Below are positions 21,836 to 34,741 of a stretch of DNA of 64,000 bases, piece by piece. A program made the position numbers and the translations under genes. The notes below the pieces were generated by a model. That model was not told the DNA's origin. It did not search any database and saw nothing but the letters and a program-made list of their open reading frames with translations. Source of the DNA: Allium sativum (Eukaryota; Streptophyta; Magnoliopsida; Asparagales; Amaryllidaceae); NCBI GenBank assembly GCA_030737875.1, contig CM060912.1, positions 128,845,993 to 128,909,992 of the forward strand, in the 5' to 3' direction. The stretch's first letter is position 1; every line of letters begins with the position of its first letter.

Positions 21836-22763
21836 AGGTCCATTTCTCTTGTTTTCTTCACTGGAAATCATTGGTGGCCAAACGTTGTCGGTGTCTGAAC
21901 TGAACTGAATTCTTTATCTTCTACAACAATCAAATAAAGCTAATCAGTTAGAGATTCAAGATCCATTCTTCTTCTAGTTCTATTTTGTCAATCCAAACAC
22001 TGTGAGTTCGTAGTTACTTTTAGTTTTAGATATTTAAAAATAAACCTGATATTACTATAGTTTGGGTTTGTTCCTATGACTAAATTATACTGGATCCATA
22101 GTAAATTGTGAACATATGACATTCTGAATTGGTTATAACTTGGATCTAAATCTCTAGCTAGTTGGATCTATTGAAATTTTTGTGACATTCTATGATGTGG
22201 ATCCTAAACCTTATTTGTGTCAGATCTGCTCTAAACTATTGAATTTGAATTAAGTAGACATCTAAATTATTAATTAGATCTAGCTTATTATTTAGATCTC
22301 CTTGTGCTTATCATATTAGATCTGAACCTGTTAGACATCTAAATTAATATTTAGATCTTGTCATGCTTATCTTAACATCTTTGCTATGTTAAAACTAGTT
22401 AACTGCCACACGTTCATTGGATTTGTGCTTATATATTCACCTTATCACCATTTTATTATATGTTTATGCCAGTTATGTTGGTACAATCATTTTTGTCATA
22501 TTCTCATCACCTTTCCCTTTTATCGTTTATGATTAGGCTATTATCTAGCCTAGGCATGGCGCGAATTATGTGAATGCGTTAGTTAGGGAATGGGGGAAAA
22601 ATATTTGAATTGGCATATGAATTTGGACATATTATTCACTATGAACATAATTGGGTAAATGGGCATGAACAACTATAAAGACATAGGTATAATTAGTTGG
22701 ATAGTAATTAAAATGCCTAGGATTACAGTAGTTAGAAACTGTAATGGCACTTATGACACGAGG

Positions 22764-22956
22764 TTAAATTGCATTTGTTGTGGAATTCTGCCCAGACCCG
22801 ACCAGCATATCCAGCAACCGCAAATGTTGAATCTAATGTGAGGGGTATAAGTGCACAAATATGAGATGGGCTAAGACACGAGGTTAGGCCTAAATTGTGG
22901 AAGAAGTCTGCCCGGACCTGACCGGCATATCCAGCATCCGCAAGTTGTAGGCCTAA
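22764..22956 (+). ncRNA. Tandem stem-loops H1 and H2 (21413 solo LTR)
   Basis: H1 22764-22836 has CATTTG/CAAATG arms. H2 22884-22956 has a perfect TTAGGCCTA/TAGGCCTAA outer stem. The conserved core (CTGCCCGGACC...CCAGCAT) matches that of elements 1-3, while the arms differ and still pair. Confidence 0.6.
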
Positions 22957-23582
22957 TGTAGAAGGTCTGGCCCATTAAAACCATAAATGGACATGGTAAC
23001 GAATTGTAATACTTAACCTAGCTGAATTCATAAGGATTGTATGAATATGAACTAAAATTGGGGTTAAGTAAATTTGGTTGAACAGTAGGTGGGTTAAGTA
23101 AATCTAAGGGGGGTGGGTAATATTTATATGTAGGCCCACAAACTTAACCTAATAAGGTTATGTAATTAAAGACACCTAGTGGTATACATACCCGGAGGAA
23201 ATAATAAAGTTATGTAATTAAAGACACCTTTTAGGATAAGCATAACTTGTAGAAATAATAGGGTTATGTAATTAAAGACACCTAGTGGTATACATAACCA
23301 ATGAAAACCTAGTGGGGGATACAAGATAAAGGGGAGAGCTTGTATCATATTGTGTGGGACCCATTTCAGCTAGTAACCCGGGGTTGGTATCAAACATGTA
23401 CTCCGAACTAGGTCGGAGAAGGGGCACGGTTACTGGACTGATTGTAAGATATCCAAACGTGAAGGACGGTGTGGGCGGCGCAAACCGACCGGGCCATGTG
23501 CGTGCATGAGTCAGACAAAGGGGGACATGACGACTGTGACACCTGTAAATATGGTTGTGCACATTATTAAGACGAGGGGTTG

Positions 23583-23613
23583 CCATTTTAGGAAGTGATA
23601 CCTCCTACTGTGG
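23583..23613 (+). ncRNA. Hairpin with GTATCA/TGATAC loop (21413 solo LTR)
   Basis: TAGGA and TCCTA pair around a loop with GTGATACC, with CCA/TGG outside. It is the counterpart of 2623-2653, with a fully different stem. Confidence 0.5.
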
Positions 23614-24308
23614 AGACAGCACAAGATATCTACGCAGATTAGGTAGCCCGTCGATTGTGTTAGTATTTATGGTACATCTGAACGTATGCCTAAGTCTATC
23701 AGTTTAAAATGGAAGGGATCATCTCATTTTACTGGTTATAGTAGTAATATATAGAGCAATCATTAATGATGCGTTTATACTCCATTATGTTACCTTGTCA
23801 CGCTCACCTTTTATAATGTTATCCATCTTATATGCCTTTCATGCTACTTTTGTTTATTTGCTTACTAAAAGTAACTGGACTCGCCAGACTTTACGTCTGA
23901 CCCTTTTTGTTTCCTCTTCTTTCTTCCGTTCCCTCCCCTAGGTTCGCTGGGAGGGAATTCTCAGGCTTAGTCAAGACTAGGTTATCATCTTGTTGGAGCT
24001 GCTTTTGAAGTATATCTCAAGTTCTTATCTCTACTATGACTTAGCTCTTTTTTTTTTGGAAGTATGCTTTTTATATATTTATGTACTCTGATGGTACAAG
24101 ACAGAAGTTATATTATTGTAATGGTTTTAATGACTTATGGTATTTTGGACCACGATGTTATGATTTATGTTTGAAATAAAAATTGGAATTTCCACTGCTA
24201 TCTTATTTATATCTGTCTTGTAATATTCTGTGTCTGTTTACCTAAAACGCTTCATGAAACTTAATGCATTCCCTTAGTGTGTGGCATTAATGGATGTAGG
24301 GTGTCACA

Positions 24309-24313
24309 AGTTG
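24309..24313. repeat. Target-site duplication of the 21413 solo LTR, right copy
   Basis: AGTTG; see the left copy at 21408-21412. Confidence 0.7.
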
Positions 24314-25725
24314 CGCCACCACTCTTCTGCCTGTTCCATCGCTTTGAAATACCCAGGGCCGAAAGTTCCTGTCTCCCCATCGTTTAGTTGTTACCACATC
24401 TCCACCACGTAGCACGCATGGTACCAATTCTGTTTGCATATTCACTCCTCATTTTGAAACCTCCATTCAAAGGAACTTCCTACCGTGAAAACCTCCTCTT
24501 CAAATTTTTGATGCTCCTCCCCCTCTACTCCAATCACCACTGACTGATGCTAGGACCACCCATCTCCCAACGTTCGCCGGAACTGACTCCACCACTTGCA
24601 TAGGCACTGCCTAACTTTCCCTTACCGCCTCCCATCCATCTCGCACCCTCTGACGTCTTCCTAGCCTTGAAGGAATGAAACAAACGAAGCCCGATATCCT
24701 CCGTTTATCACCACCTCATGGCCGCCACAGACTACTATACCCTCACCAAACTCCGACTGAACATCTTTCTAGGCTTCTCGCATGACCGAAAAGATTTTTC
24801 CATGCGTGCCTTTTTCTTCCAGGCTCCACGTTGGTATATAACCAGAGCAGGTGGTAGTTCGGTTTAAGTTTTTTTCTAGAGATTTTAAGATAGGATCGAA
24901 CTAATCATTTAAAGAAATATGTAGATTGCTTTAGGTTGTTGGGTTCAAACTAGAGCAGAACGAAGGGGATTATTTTTACTTCTGAATCGGGGAAGAAGGA
25001 GGCAATGGATTTTATAATGAAGACTGAATGAATATATACAGAATGAAGAAAATGGGAAGAAAGTTAACACGCCACGTGAATTTTCAGAATAGGACGACGA
25101 CATTAGAGATGTATTTAGTATTTGACAGTGAATAAATATTTTTACTGAAAATGACTAACGATTTTTATTTGAGGTTGACTAAAGATATTTTCGTTTGTAC
25201 CTATCACCATTTCCATACGACATTTATTGGTTCGTATGATCACATATGAATTCCATTTGCGATGGAAATGGTATAATTCGACATTGAGGACCTAATGAAA
25301 CTTGTTTCATCGAATTCCAAATCCATTTGCTCAAATAGCGCTTGTTCGAGTTCAAATGGTCGACTTATTTACATTTAATTTTACTACGCTCACAGAATGA
25401 CTCCAAGTGGCACGAAACTTGGAATCTAGCAATAATTAGCTATTATGGATTCAATAAAATTCATTTCGTTGAAAACGAAGGTCCTTTGAATAATAGCTTT
25501 TTTAAGGGTCCTAATTAATTTAAAATAAATCAATTTTAAGATACCTCAATATAATAATAAAATATTGCAATCGGACACACTCAGGCAAAATTTCATATGG
25601 TACCAAAATAAAATTGTTCGGGTTGAGTTTCAACCCAAGTCAATATTCAAAATATTAAAAACCCTTTATTTTTATATAATAAATCGTTATATTTTATAAA
25701 TGAATTCCATAGTGACTATTTGAAA

Positions 25726-25730
25726 ATTTG
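25726..25730. repeat. Target-site duplication of element 2, left copy
   Basis: ATTTG, repeated at 37210-37214. The empty site in the sister LTR is at 49936-49940. Confidence 0.95.
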
Positions 25731-26443
25731 TGAAACACCCCACCCTCCATTAAGGTCACTCACTAAGGGAATGCCTTAACTTTGGTGGAGGTTTATAGGT
25801 AAAAGTCACAAATAAAACACAAGACATATATAAACACATATATATAAGCAGCGGAAAACAACAGACTTTTTATTTCATAAAATACTTGTTCATACAAAAC
25901 ACTTCCATAACTGTCACATAACACTTCCAAAACATTATGTCATCATTTCTTTCTTGGTTATTAAATAAAGAAGCGTAAAACATAATTAAAACTGCATAAA
26001 TCCCCATAATTGTATCCAACAGCCATAGCCAAAGCAAGAGAGTCCAAACCGTACATCTACTATCTTGAAGCTTTGCGAAGAGTCTGACTAAGCTGAGTTG
26101 TTTCCTCCCTGCGGACCTGGGGGGGAACGGAAGAAAAGAAGACGAAAGAAAATAGGGTCAGACATAAAGCCTGGTAAATCTAGTGACTCTTCAGTATGTG
26201 AATAAGAATAAGGGCATGATAGGTATAAACTGGAAATAGGAAAGTATCATAAACTAAGATAAAGCAGTTTGAATCGAATATCCTATCGCACCCCACACTA
26301 TATCTCTGCTCCTACATGTATTAGTTCTGAACTGGCACCCCGTGTTGAGGGTAAAGTGATCCCCTTTTTCTTAAGATCGACTCCTACTCGCATAATCATC
26401 TGTGTCTTACGACCCCCAATGATTGTAGATACCTATGCTGGTC

Positions 26444-26474
26444 CCACCATGGGGTGTATCAAGACCCATGGTGG
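26444..26474 (-). ncRNA. Hairpin with GTATCA loop (element 2, 3' LTR)
   Basis: Perfect 10-bp stem CCACCATGGG/CCCATGGTGG around GTGTATCAAGA. Confidence 0.55.
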
Positions 26475-26860
26475 CGGCCCGACACAATCCTTAGAATACA
26501 TAGCTTATACTACTGATGCGCCAGTGCCTTGTTTGTCTGCTCCGAAGCGTGTGCACGCCCGCACTCCGTTAGAACCCACACTGTCTACCAACCGCCGTCG
26601 CTTTTGACCACTTACAATCAGCCCAGTAATCGTGCCCCACCCTGCCTAGTTTCAGGGTACCAAGATACCTAATTTGGGTTACTGCTGAAACGGGTCCCTC
26701 GTTACTAGGGTTTTCTAGTCAAACATGTTAATTGGTTAAGTGTCTGTATTAACCTAACCCCACCCATCAATTCTTGTTAACATGTTGAATTTGGTTAAGT
26801 GTTTTAGTTAACTTAACCCTACCATCTGTCCTTAGCCTCTTAAAGCACCAACCACTCACA

Positions 26861-27044
26861 TTAGACAGATATTGTTACGGTTACTGGATGTGCCGGTCAG
26901 TTCCAGGCAGATTTACACCGTAACTCAGTCTAACCTCGGGTCCTTATTAGGCTCCATGCTTAACCAGCCACATTGGATAGGTATTGTTGTGACTACTGGA
27001 CAGCCGAGCGGGTCCGGGCACGTTTACATCACAACTCAATCCAA
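26861..27044 (-). ncRNA. Tandem stem-loops H1 and H2 (element 2, 3' LTR)
   Basis: H1 26861-26933: TTAGAC/GTCTAA and GTTACGGT/ACCGTAAC. H2 26973-27044: TTGGAT/ATCCAA and TTGTGA/TCACAA. The inner H1 arm differs from element 1 on both sides and still pairs. Confidence 0.6.
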
Positions 27045-27896
27045 CCTCGGGTTAAGCATATCGTATTTTCTAAATTTACATATTTGTCCTTATTACCTGT
27101 TATATGTAAATTTGTTAACCATTAAAGGTTATGGCCCACATTCCAAGTTTAACATTTTTGGTATAAGGATTTATACCGTTTTAAATGCCACCAATTTTGT
27201 CATGTGAAAACATGCCAATTTCATATATTTTTATGCCAAGTTTTCCTATCCATTTTACCCAACGTTACCCTGTCTAAATATTAGGCTAACAACTCTTAGC
27301 CTAATTTTCGTTCGCATGACTTTAACATATGATATTAGGATAAAGCCTTAGCCTAATTTAGCGCACACAGTTTGCATAAAGGAATTTATCTACATAACAT
27401 TTCATAGGTGTAAACTTATACATACTAGGGGTGAACTTGCAAAATGATCATCATGAATGTCATAGTTGTGAACTTGGCATTTTGGCACAGTCATTATGAA
27501 CATAATAGGGGTGAACTTGCAAAATGACTAACCAACATACATGTGAATTTACAACATAGCCTAAATCACTTTCATACATGTGAACTTGCATTTAAATAGG
27601 GATCTAACCAAATAGGTATCACATAAATTAACATATGATTTAGACAACATAAGCCTAAACATGTTTTGGATCTAGGCATAACATCGAACATCACTAGCAT
27701 ATGACAAGAATATGACGTTTTCATAAGCATGTATAATTTTATGACAAGGGTGCGAACTAGATCCAATTATATATTTAATTACAACATGGAACATGTATTA
27801 AAGCGGATCTTGGCATGGATTCAATTAACTTGCAACTTTCTTAAAAACATACTAGCATGTATGTGAACATAATCGTTTAGGCATAAAGGTTCTAAC

Positions 27897-27935
<39 letters not shown>

Positions 27936-28343
27936 CACATGACATCTTAATCACATACAACCTATATAATCACATAAACATATAGGTGTCGATTACAACA
28001 TGAACTATACAACTTGCATGTGATTCTATATGTACAATAGGATCAATATCAATTCAAATATACCACAAACATCACAGTACTACAATCATTTCAATACATA
28101 GATGTGAATTAACAGTGTTGTTACACAATAACACAATTCCATTTCTATTTTACATCGAACCAAATCCTAACTTTTATTCACATCGGAAAAATCACTATAC
28201 TTACAATAAACGACGGTCTTGTTTTCTGATTTCTGAATTCTGAATTTGATATGCTTTCCTATGGGTAGACTAACGTTGATTTGATTCGTGTTTTAACTTT
28301 AATTTGGCTCGTCTCTAAGCTTTTCTACAAGTGGAGGCTCCTC

Positions 28344-28364
28344 TCAATTTCCTTCCGACAGCAT
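28344..28364 (-). CDS. Minimal upstream ORF in LTR exon 1 (element 2, 3' LTR)
   Basis: Six codons plus stop (M-L-S-E-G-N) in GCCGCCATG context, between the TATA box and the donor motif. Confidence 0.3.
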   Translation of the reverse strand: MLSEGN

Positions 28365-28903
28365 GGCGGCTCCGTCTCTAATTTCTTATGTGAATTTAGG
28401 TTGGAGTCTTAGGATGTATTTATAGAATTTTAGATTGATTTGAGCCGTCCGATGATCCTAGACGAATCTAGACCATTCACTTCGAAAGGAGCCAACCAAA
28501 ATGTGACATGTCAGCCCTAGTGACACAGCCAAGCCTCAGAAATCGACCAGAACCCGACCAGGCCATCCAGGGCCAAACCAGGTCGACCCCCAGGTCGACC
28601 CCCAGGTAGACCCCCTGGTCGACCTGGTGCCTGGGCGGGAATTTTCCCGCCCAGCACAGTTTCGGTCTGATTTTGAATTTTGAACTTCGTTTTGAACTGT
28701 TTGAATTTTAATTTGAATTCTGAAACTTCCGGAGGTCATAACTCCTTCATACGGAGTCTGATTCACGCAAACTCGGACTCTATCTCAAGAAGAATTCCGA
28801 GACGATCGCAACGGTGTAACCCGTTTCCCTTAATTCTTTCATTATGAATTAATTATACCTAAATTTGTTATTATACAGTTAACATAAAATTTGGGGTGTT
28901 ACA

Positions 28904-28918
28904 TTCTCCCCTCCTTTT
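28904..28918 (-). other. Polypurine tract of element 2
   Basis: AAAAGGAGGGGAGAA in element sense, directly before the 3' LTR. Confidence 0.85.
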
Positions 28919-29467
28919 AGGATTTCGTCCCCGAAATCTTCAAGTCTGGAGGAACGTAAGTCCTAACATCCAATCGTCCATCTACTCAACCATCAAACAC
29001 AGGCGTCCATTGTCCTTAAAAGACTTCTAATGCTTTATGATCATATGCACAGTGTGTGTACATGTCCTTATCTAATGCAAAATCAGGCGGTCTACTGATT
29101 CAGTTGACCTCCTTAATGCAAATCATGTAAGTGCCATGAATCCATTATGTACGCAAAAATTTGTCCTTACTCATAATTCTACATGAGTGTGCAACCATTT
29201 ATACAAATGCAACATTCATATGACGACATATCAAGTTTCAACCACATACAAATATGAATACATATATGCATATGCAGTATGAAGTGACTGAGCCGATCTA
29301 AAACCTAGGTTGTGTGTTTATATGCATCCACGAGCAACCACTAGCAACCACTTGCAGCCATCAAGCATAACATGTTTCAAATACATGTTTACATCCAAAG
29401 GGGTTTCTACCTAAGGACAAAGGATAGTATCGAAGAGATATACCTAAAAATATAGATAAAGCACAAC
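28919..29467 (-). other. 3' untranslated region of element 2
   Basis: Non-coding, closely similar to the same region of element 1. Confidence 0.65.
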
Positions 29468-31144
29468 TTAAGGAAAAAGAGAGATCAAGGATATACCCTC
29501 AAAAAGAAAAGGGTAAGCCGCGCGAATTCTGTCCTCAGTTTCCCAAGTCGCGTCTTCCTCGGCGTCGCTCCACTGAACTTTGACGATCTTTACTTCGTGG
29601 TTGCGTAGCTTTTTGATTTCAGTTCCTACGATTCGAGTTGGGACTCTCCTTACAGTTGCTTCACATTCTACCTCGGCTTCTTCTAGAATGCTTGGCTCCA
29701 CCACTTCCACATATTTATGTAGACATTTCCGGAGATGAGAAACGTGAAAGACGTTGTGAATTCCAGCCAACCTTTCAGGCAGCTCTACTCTATAAGCCAT
29801 TTTCCCAATCTTCTCGATGATAGGGAACGGTCCTACAAATCTTGGTGCTAGCTTTCCTGCGGATCCGAAGTGAACGACGTTCCTTAAAGGGGATACCTTA
29901 AGGAAAACCCTGTCCCCAACCTCAAACTCAAGGTCGGTCCTTCTTTTGTCGGCGTAGGATTTCTATCTGTCTTGGGCTGTCTTCATTCTTCTTCGTATCA
30001 AGTCTACTTTCAATGAAGTCTCTTGAATCATGTCCAGCCCAAGTATAAGTTTGTCAGTAGACTCCCACCAACAAGTTGGTGATCGGCACGGTCTTCCATA
30101 TAGAGCTTCGAAGGGCGCCATACCGATGGTGGCTTGGTAGCTGTTGTTGTAGGCGAATTCCACCAAAGGAAGATGATCCTCCCATGTCCCTCCAAAGTCG
30201 AGCATGCAAAGACTCAAAAGATCCTCTAAAACTCTATTCACCCTTTCCGTCTGGCCATCGGTTTGGGGGTGATAAGTCGTACTCAAACATAACTGTGTGC
30301 CTACAACTTCTTGCAGACTCCGCCAAAACTCGCTTGTGAAGATAGGGTCTCGGTCACTAATAATGCTGGAGGGTATCCCATGGAGTCGAACTATTTCCTT
30401 GAGATAAAGAGATGCCAGAGATGAGGCAGTCCTTCTACTCTTAATAGGTAAAAAGGGGGCGCTTTATGTGAGCCTGTCCACTATTACCCAAATGCTAGTA
30501 TTGCCCCTTCTTGACCTAGGCAGTCCATCAATGAAGTCCATTGAAATGCTATCCCACTTCCACAGTGGGACCTCTAAAGGATGAAGCAGTCCTCCAGGCT
30601 TCTTCTGTTCCGCCTTGACCTGCTGGCAGGTCATGCACTTAGAAACGAAATCTGCCACGTCCTTCTTCATGTCGCTCCAAAAGAAAGTTCTTTTTATATC
30701 CTTGTACATCTTATCTCCGCCAGGGTGTATAGTCATCTTGGAATGATGTGCTTCCTCGAGAACCTTCTTTGTCAACTCCCTTGCTTGTGGGACGCACAGT
30801 CTTCCATCTCTCCTCAGCCAATACTTATCATCGATGGTGTATCTATTGAGGTGACTAGAAGTCTCACCCCTAATAAGTTTATCAATCACATCAACGAGCT
30901 GAGGGTCTTCACGTTGTGCAGTCCCTATTGAGTCCAAGAGAGTAGGGCGAATTTCGAGAGATGCTAACAAACCTGGTACAAAATCCGAGGAGGGCCTAAA
31001 GTTAAAACTGGCTATATACTCCAAGCTTTGCCTTTCTACAAAGAGAGGGCTTAAAGTTTTCTTTCGGCTCAACGCGTCTGCTACTACGTTGCCTTTGCCG
31101 GGAGTATAGGTAATTTCAAAATCGTACGAGGCAAGAAACTCCAT
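29468..31144 (-). pseudogene. Integrase and chromodomain of element 2
   Basis: RNase H tail ([16 protein letters not shown]), then the integrase zinc domain with the HH...CC residues ([11 protein letters not shown]), the core Asp in SMDFIDGLP, the catalytic Glu in [11 protein letters not shown], the C-terminal [19 protein letters not shown] segment and a chromodomain (IVGTEIKKLRN...ATWE) ending at 29468. In-frame stops: TAA at 30464-30466 where element 1 has Lys, and TAG at 29963-29965 where element 1 has Gln. Unlike element 1, the zinc domain keeps the FFW residues. Otherwise one frame runs through. Confidence 0.9.
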
Positions 31145-32640
31145 CCACCTTTGCTACCTCAAGTTAAGATCCTTCTGGGAGAAGAGATATTTCAATGATT
31201 TATGGTCAGTGTATAATTCAAACTTCTCACCTAGGAGATAACGGCGCCAAGACTTAAGTGCAAAGATGATGGCGGCCAACTCAAGATCGTGTTTTGGGTA
31301 GTTCTTTTCATGCACTTTCAATTGTCTTCCACCATAAGCTACTACCCTCCCTTCTTGCATCAGAACAACGCCTAGCCCCGTACCACAAGCATCCGTATAT
31401 ACTATGAACATTTTTCTCCCATCCGGCAAAGTCAGAACTGGGGCTGTTGTGAGAGCCCTTTTTAGACGTTGGAAAGCAATGTCATAGTCCAAATCCCAAG
31501 CAAATGCTAGATTCTTCTTTGTTAGCCTTGTGAGTGGAGCTGAGATTTTCGTGAAATCCCTAATGAACTTCTGGTAAAACCTGCTAGCCCAAGAAAGCTT
31601 CGGACTTCGGTTGCATTTCTTGGTGTCTTCCAATCTTGCACTGCCACCACTTTCGCGGGGTCCACCGCCAACCCTTCTTTGGACACTATATGTCCAAGAA
31701 ATCTTACTTCTTCTCTCCAAAAGTGGCACTTGGAGAATTTGGCTTTTAGCTGATGAACTCGAAGAGTTTCCATGATTTCTTTCAGATGCTGAGCATGTTC
31801 TTCCTCATTCTTTGAGAAGATCAAAATATCATCTACGAAGACCACCACGAATTTATTTAGGAATTCTCTGAATACCCTGCTCATTAGGTCTACGAAATAA
31901 GCAGGTGCGTTTGTCAAACCGAAAGGCATGACAAGCCACTCATAAAAACCGTCTGGGGTTCTGAACGCTGTTTTATCAATGCTATCTTCAGCTACCCTTA
32001 GCTGATGGAACCCAGTAGCTAGATCAAGTTGGGAGAAGACCGACGCACCTACAAGCTGATCAAAAAAATCGTCAATTATGGGAAGCGGGTGTCTATTCTT
32101 TTTAGTCAGCTTGTTTAGCTCCCTATAGTCCACACAAAGACGTAGTGAACCATCTGCTTTGGTGGCGAACACCACTGGAGCACCCCATTCCGAGATACTC
32201 CTTCTTATAAACCCCTTCTCGAGAAGCTCCTTAACTTGCTTACTGAGCTCCTTTCTCTCCTTTGGAGCCATGTGTCTAACAGGCAGAGCCACGGGCTTTG
32301 CATTATCAACAAGATATATGCGGAAGTCTATTTCCCGCTTCGAAGGTAAGCCTTTCACCTCTTCAAAGACATCCGGATACTCCCGGACCACTCTAACCGA
32401 CTGTAAATTCTCAACAGAAGCGTCAAGCGACTCTAGATAACTAAGCATAACAGCATTCAAGGGATTACAAGAAATTTCTAGAGTGTTACCGAGCCGAGTC
32501 AAGAGCCTAACCACTCTTTTCTCACAATCAAGAATGGCACTATTACTGGATAACCAGTCCATGCCTAAGACCAATCCATATCCTGAGAAGCCCAAAACAA
32601 AGGCACTACATCTAAATTCAACACTTAGAATAGAGATTTA
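31145..32640 (-). pseudogene. Reverse transcriptase and RNase H of element 2
   Basis: The RT motifs LDLATGFHQ and [11 protein letters not shown] and the RNase H motifs YTDACGTG and YTDHKS are present. The frame is broken by a TAA at 32638-32640 (element 1: AAA), a one-base loss at about 31575-31585 after LGLAGF, and a TAG at about 31152-31154 after QKDLNLR (element 1: Gln). The catalytic Asp pair is intact, but no full enzyme can be made. Confidence 0.9.
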
Positions 32641-33814
32641 CAAATCCAAGCAAACCATCGACAAATAAGCCGAGCCCCCAATTGGATTTGAGACAACCAA
32701 GGGATCTTCTACCATACTAGTGTCTAGGTGCAGAGATTCTACTAAAGCAGATGAAATAAAGGAGTGTGATGCACCAGAATCAAAGAGAGTGCGAACTGGG
32801 TGATCATAAAGATAAACTAAGATTTCTACAGGAACATTTCTACCTCGTTCCTATGGAGGTGCCACCAGTGCATGAACTTGACCCCCTGGAGTGGATCCAG
32901 CCCTCTGTCCCTGCCCCCGCTTCTTTGGGCAGTCCTTAGCCAAGTGCCCAGTCTCTCCGCAATGGAAGCAACCACCACTCATCTTCGCCTTCTTCTTTCT
33001 GCAGTCTTTCACTATATGCCCAACAATGCCACAGAAATTGCACTTTCTCTTTTCACATGTTTTGTTGTTCTTCCCGCCTTTCTTGAAGTCTGTTTTCTTA
33101 GCCTGTAAACCTTCTTTTCTTCCACCTTAGTCTCTTTCTTGCCCTTGTCTTCCTCGTGTAGCAATGCCATGTCCACTAAGTTTTCGTAAGTCGCTCACGT
33201 GGATACATGAGTCATAGCAAGGCTGTGTAGAGGCTCATTCAGACCTTTGACGAAGCAGAGCGCCTTCTTGTGTTGGGTGTTTACTAAGTCCAGCCCAAAT
33301 CTGGCCAGTTGATTAAACTGATTAACGTACTCCCTGATCGTCATACTTCCCTGTTTCAGAGTTAGGAACTTCTCCATTTTCAGGCTTCTTTCAGCTTGGG
33401 AGAGGAATTTCATCTCAAATCTCGTCCTGAAATCTTCCCATGTTTCCATTGGCCTCTCAGCATTGGTGATTCCCACCAATAAGACGCTTCATCTTTAAGC
33501 AACCACACTGCTAGCTATATCTTTTGCTTGTCGTCAACTTCGAAGATGACAAATAGATCCTCGGTCTCCTTTAGCCAGTTTCTTGCTACTACAAAGGATT
33601 CAGTTCCATAAAAGTCCTTTCCACCCATAGCCTTAAAGTCTCTACATGTCTTTGCAAAAGCATTTCCACGAGGAGGAGGAGGAAGAGGAGGAGGAACCGC
33701 TGCCACAGGAGGAGGAATGTCTGTTGGGCCCGCGCCATTGGCCCTAGCTTCCAGGTACCTCCTAAACCAGCCGGGTATCGGTACCCCTTCTGGAAGGTTA
33801 AGATCTCCAGACAT
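32641..33814 (-). pseudogene. Gag and protease of element 2
   Basis: Starts at an ATG at 33814 (MSGDLNLPEGVPIPGWFRR, matching the element 1 start). The capsid region is broken by a TAG near 33515, a one-base loss near 33470, a TGA near 33195 and a further frame change near 33125. Two CCHC zinc knuckles (CNFCGIVGHIVKDC, CFHCGETGHLAKDC) lie at about 33055-32930, and the protease DSGAS at about 32780. One more TAG lies near 32853. Confidence 0.9.
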
Positions 33815-33979
33815 GCTGAAACAAAAAGGAAAGATTCAAAATGAAGGATAGAGAGATAGTGCATATGGCTTTGTGGGATTATGCCTTTTAAAATATCAAA
33901 ACTTTTTCTTGAAAATGCTTCTTTAAACTTCTCTTTTGAAAATAGTTTCAAAAACTTTTATCTTATCTGGTAAACCTAT

Positions 33980-33991
33980 GCTATGATACCA
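33980..33991 (-). other. Primer-binding site of element 2
   Basis: TGGTATCATAGC in element sense, one mismatch from the initiator tRNA-Met complement, two bases from the 5' LTR. Confidence 0.85.
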
Positions 33992-34710
33992 AGTGAAACA
34001 CCCTACCCTCCATTAAGGTCACTCACTAAGGGAATGCCTTAACTTTGGTGGAGGTTTATAGGTAAAAGTCACAGATAAAACACAAGACAGATATAAACAC
34101 ATATATATAAGCAGCAGAAAATAATAGACTTTTTATTTCATAAAATACTTGTTCATACAAAACACTTCCATAACTGTCACATAACACTTCCAAAACATTA
34201 CATCATCATTTCTGTCTTGGTTATTAAATAAAGAAGTATAAAACATAATTAAAGCTGCATAAATCCCCATGATTGTATCCAACAGTCATAGCCAAAGCAA
34301 GAGAGTCCAAACCGTACATCTACTATCTTGAAGCTTTGCAAAGAGTCTGACTAAGCTGAGTTGATTCCTCCTGCGGACCTGGGGAGGGGGGAAACGGAAG
34401 AAAAGAAGACGAAAGAAAATAGGGTCAGACATAAAGCCTGGTAAATCTAGTGACTCTTCAGTATGTGAATAAGAATAAGGGCATGATAGGTATAAACTGG
34501 AAATAGGAAAGTATCATAAACTAAGATAAAGCAGTTTGAATCGAATATCCTATCGCACCCCACACTATATCTCTGCTCCTACATGTATTAGTTCTGAACT
34601 GGCACCCCGTGCTGAGAGTAAAGTGATCCCCTTTTTCTTAAGATCGGCTCCTACTCGGATAATCATCTGTGTCTTACGGCCCCCAATGATTGTAGATACC
34701 TATGCTGGTC

Positions 34711-34741
34711 CCACCATGGGGTGTATCAAGACCCATGGTGG
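34711..34741 (-). ncRNA. Hairpin with GTATCA loop (element 2, 5' LTR)
   Basis: Same perfect 10-bp stem as 26444-26474. Confidence 0.55.

Larger units (their letters stand above)
22002..23941 (+). other. Putative leader intron of the 21413 solo LTR
   Basis: Donor ACT|GTGAGT at 22002. CTGAC at 23897-23901 is followed by a long pyrimidine run ending CCTAG|GT at 23940-23941. It spans 1940 nt and contains both stem-loops and the GTATCA hairpin. Confidence 0.45.
21413..24308 (+). mobile_element. Solo LTR of a Tekay-like element (plus orientation)
   Basis: 2896 bp, TGTAACATCCCG...GGTGTCACA. It reads like the reverse complement of the LTRs of elements 1-3: the start matches their ends, and the end (CATTCCCTTAGTGTG) matches their beginnings. 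No internal coding region is left, as expected after recombination between two LTRs. It has its own GTCGAC cluster, TATA box, splice-like signals and hairpins. It lies in the left LTR of element 4. Confidence 0.85.
26117..28204 (-). other. Putative leader intron in 3' LTR of element 2
   Basis: Element-sense donor TATT|GTAAGT at 28204-28199. The acceptor is a pyrimidine run ending CCCAG|GT at 26118-26117, with CTGAC about 40 nt upstream. Confidence 0.45.
25731..28903 (-). repeat. 3' LTR of element 2
   Basis: TGAAACACCCC...GGTGTTACA. TATA CTATAAATAC lies at 28425-28416 in element sense. A GTCGAC cluster lies at 28582-28623 (one site changed to GTAGAC). An (AT)n tract lies at 27896-27935, and GGGGTGAACTTGCAAAATGA repeats occur at about 27420-27530. 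Confidence 0.95.
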
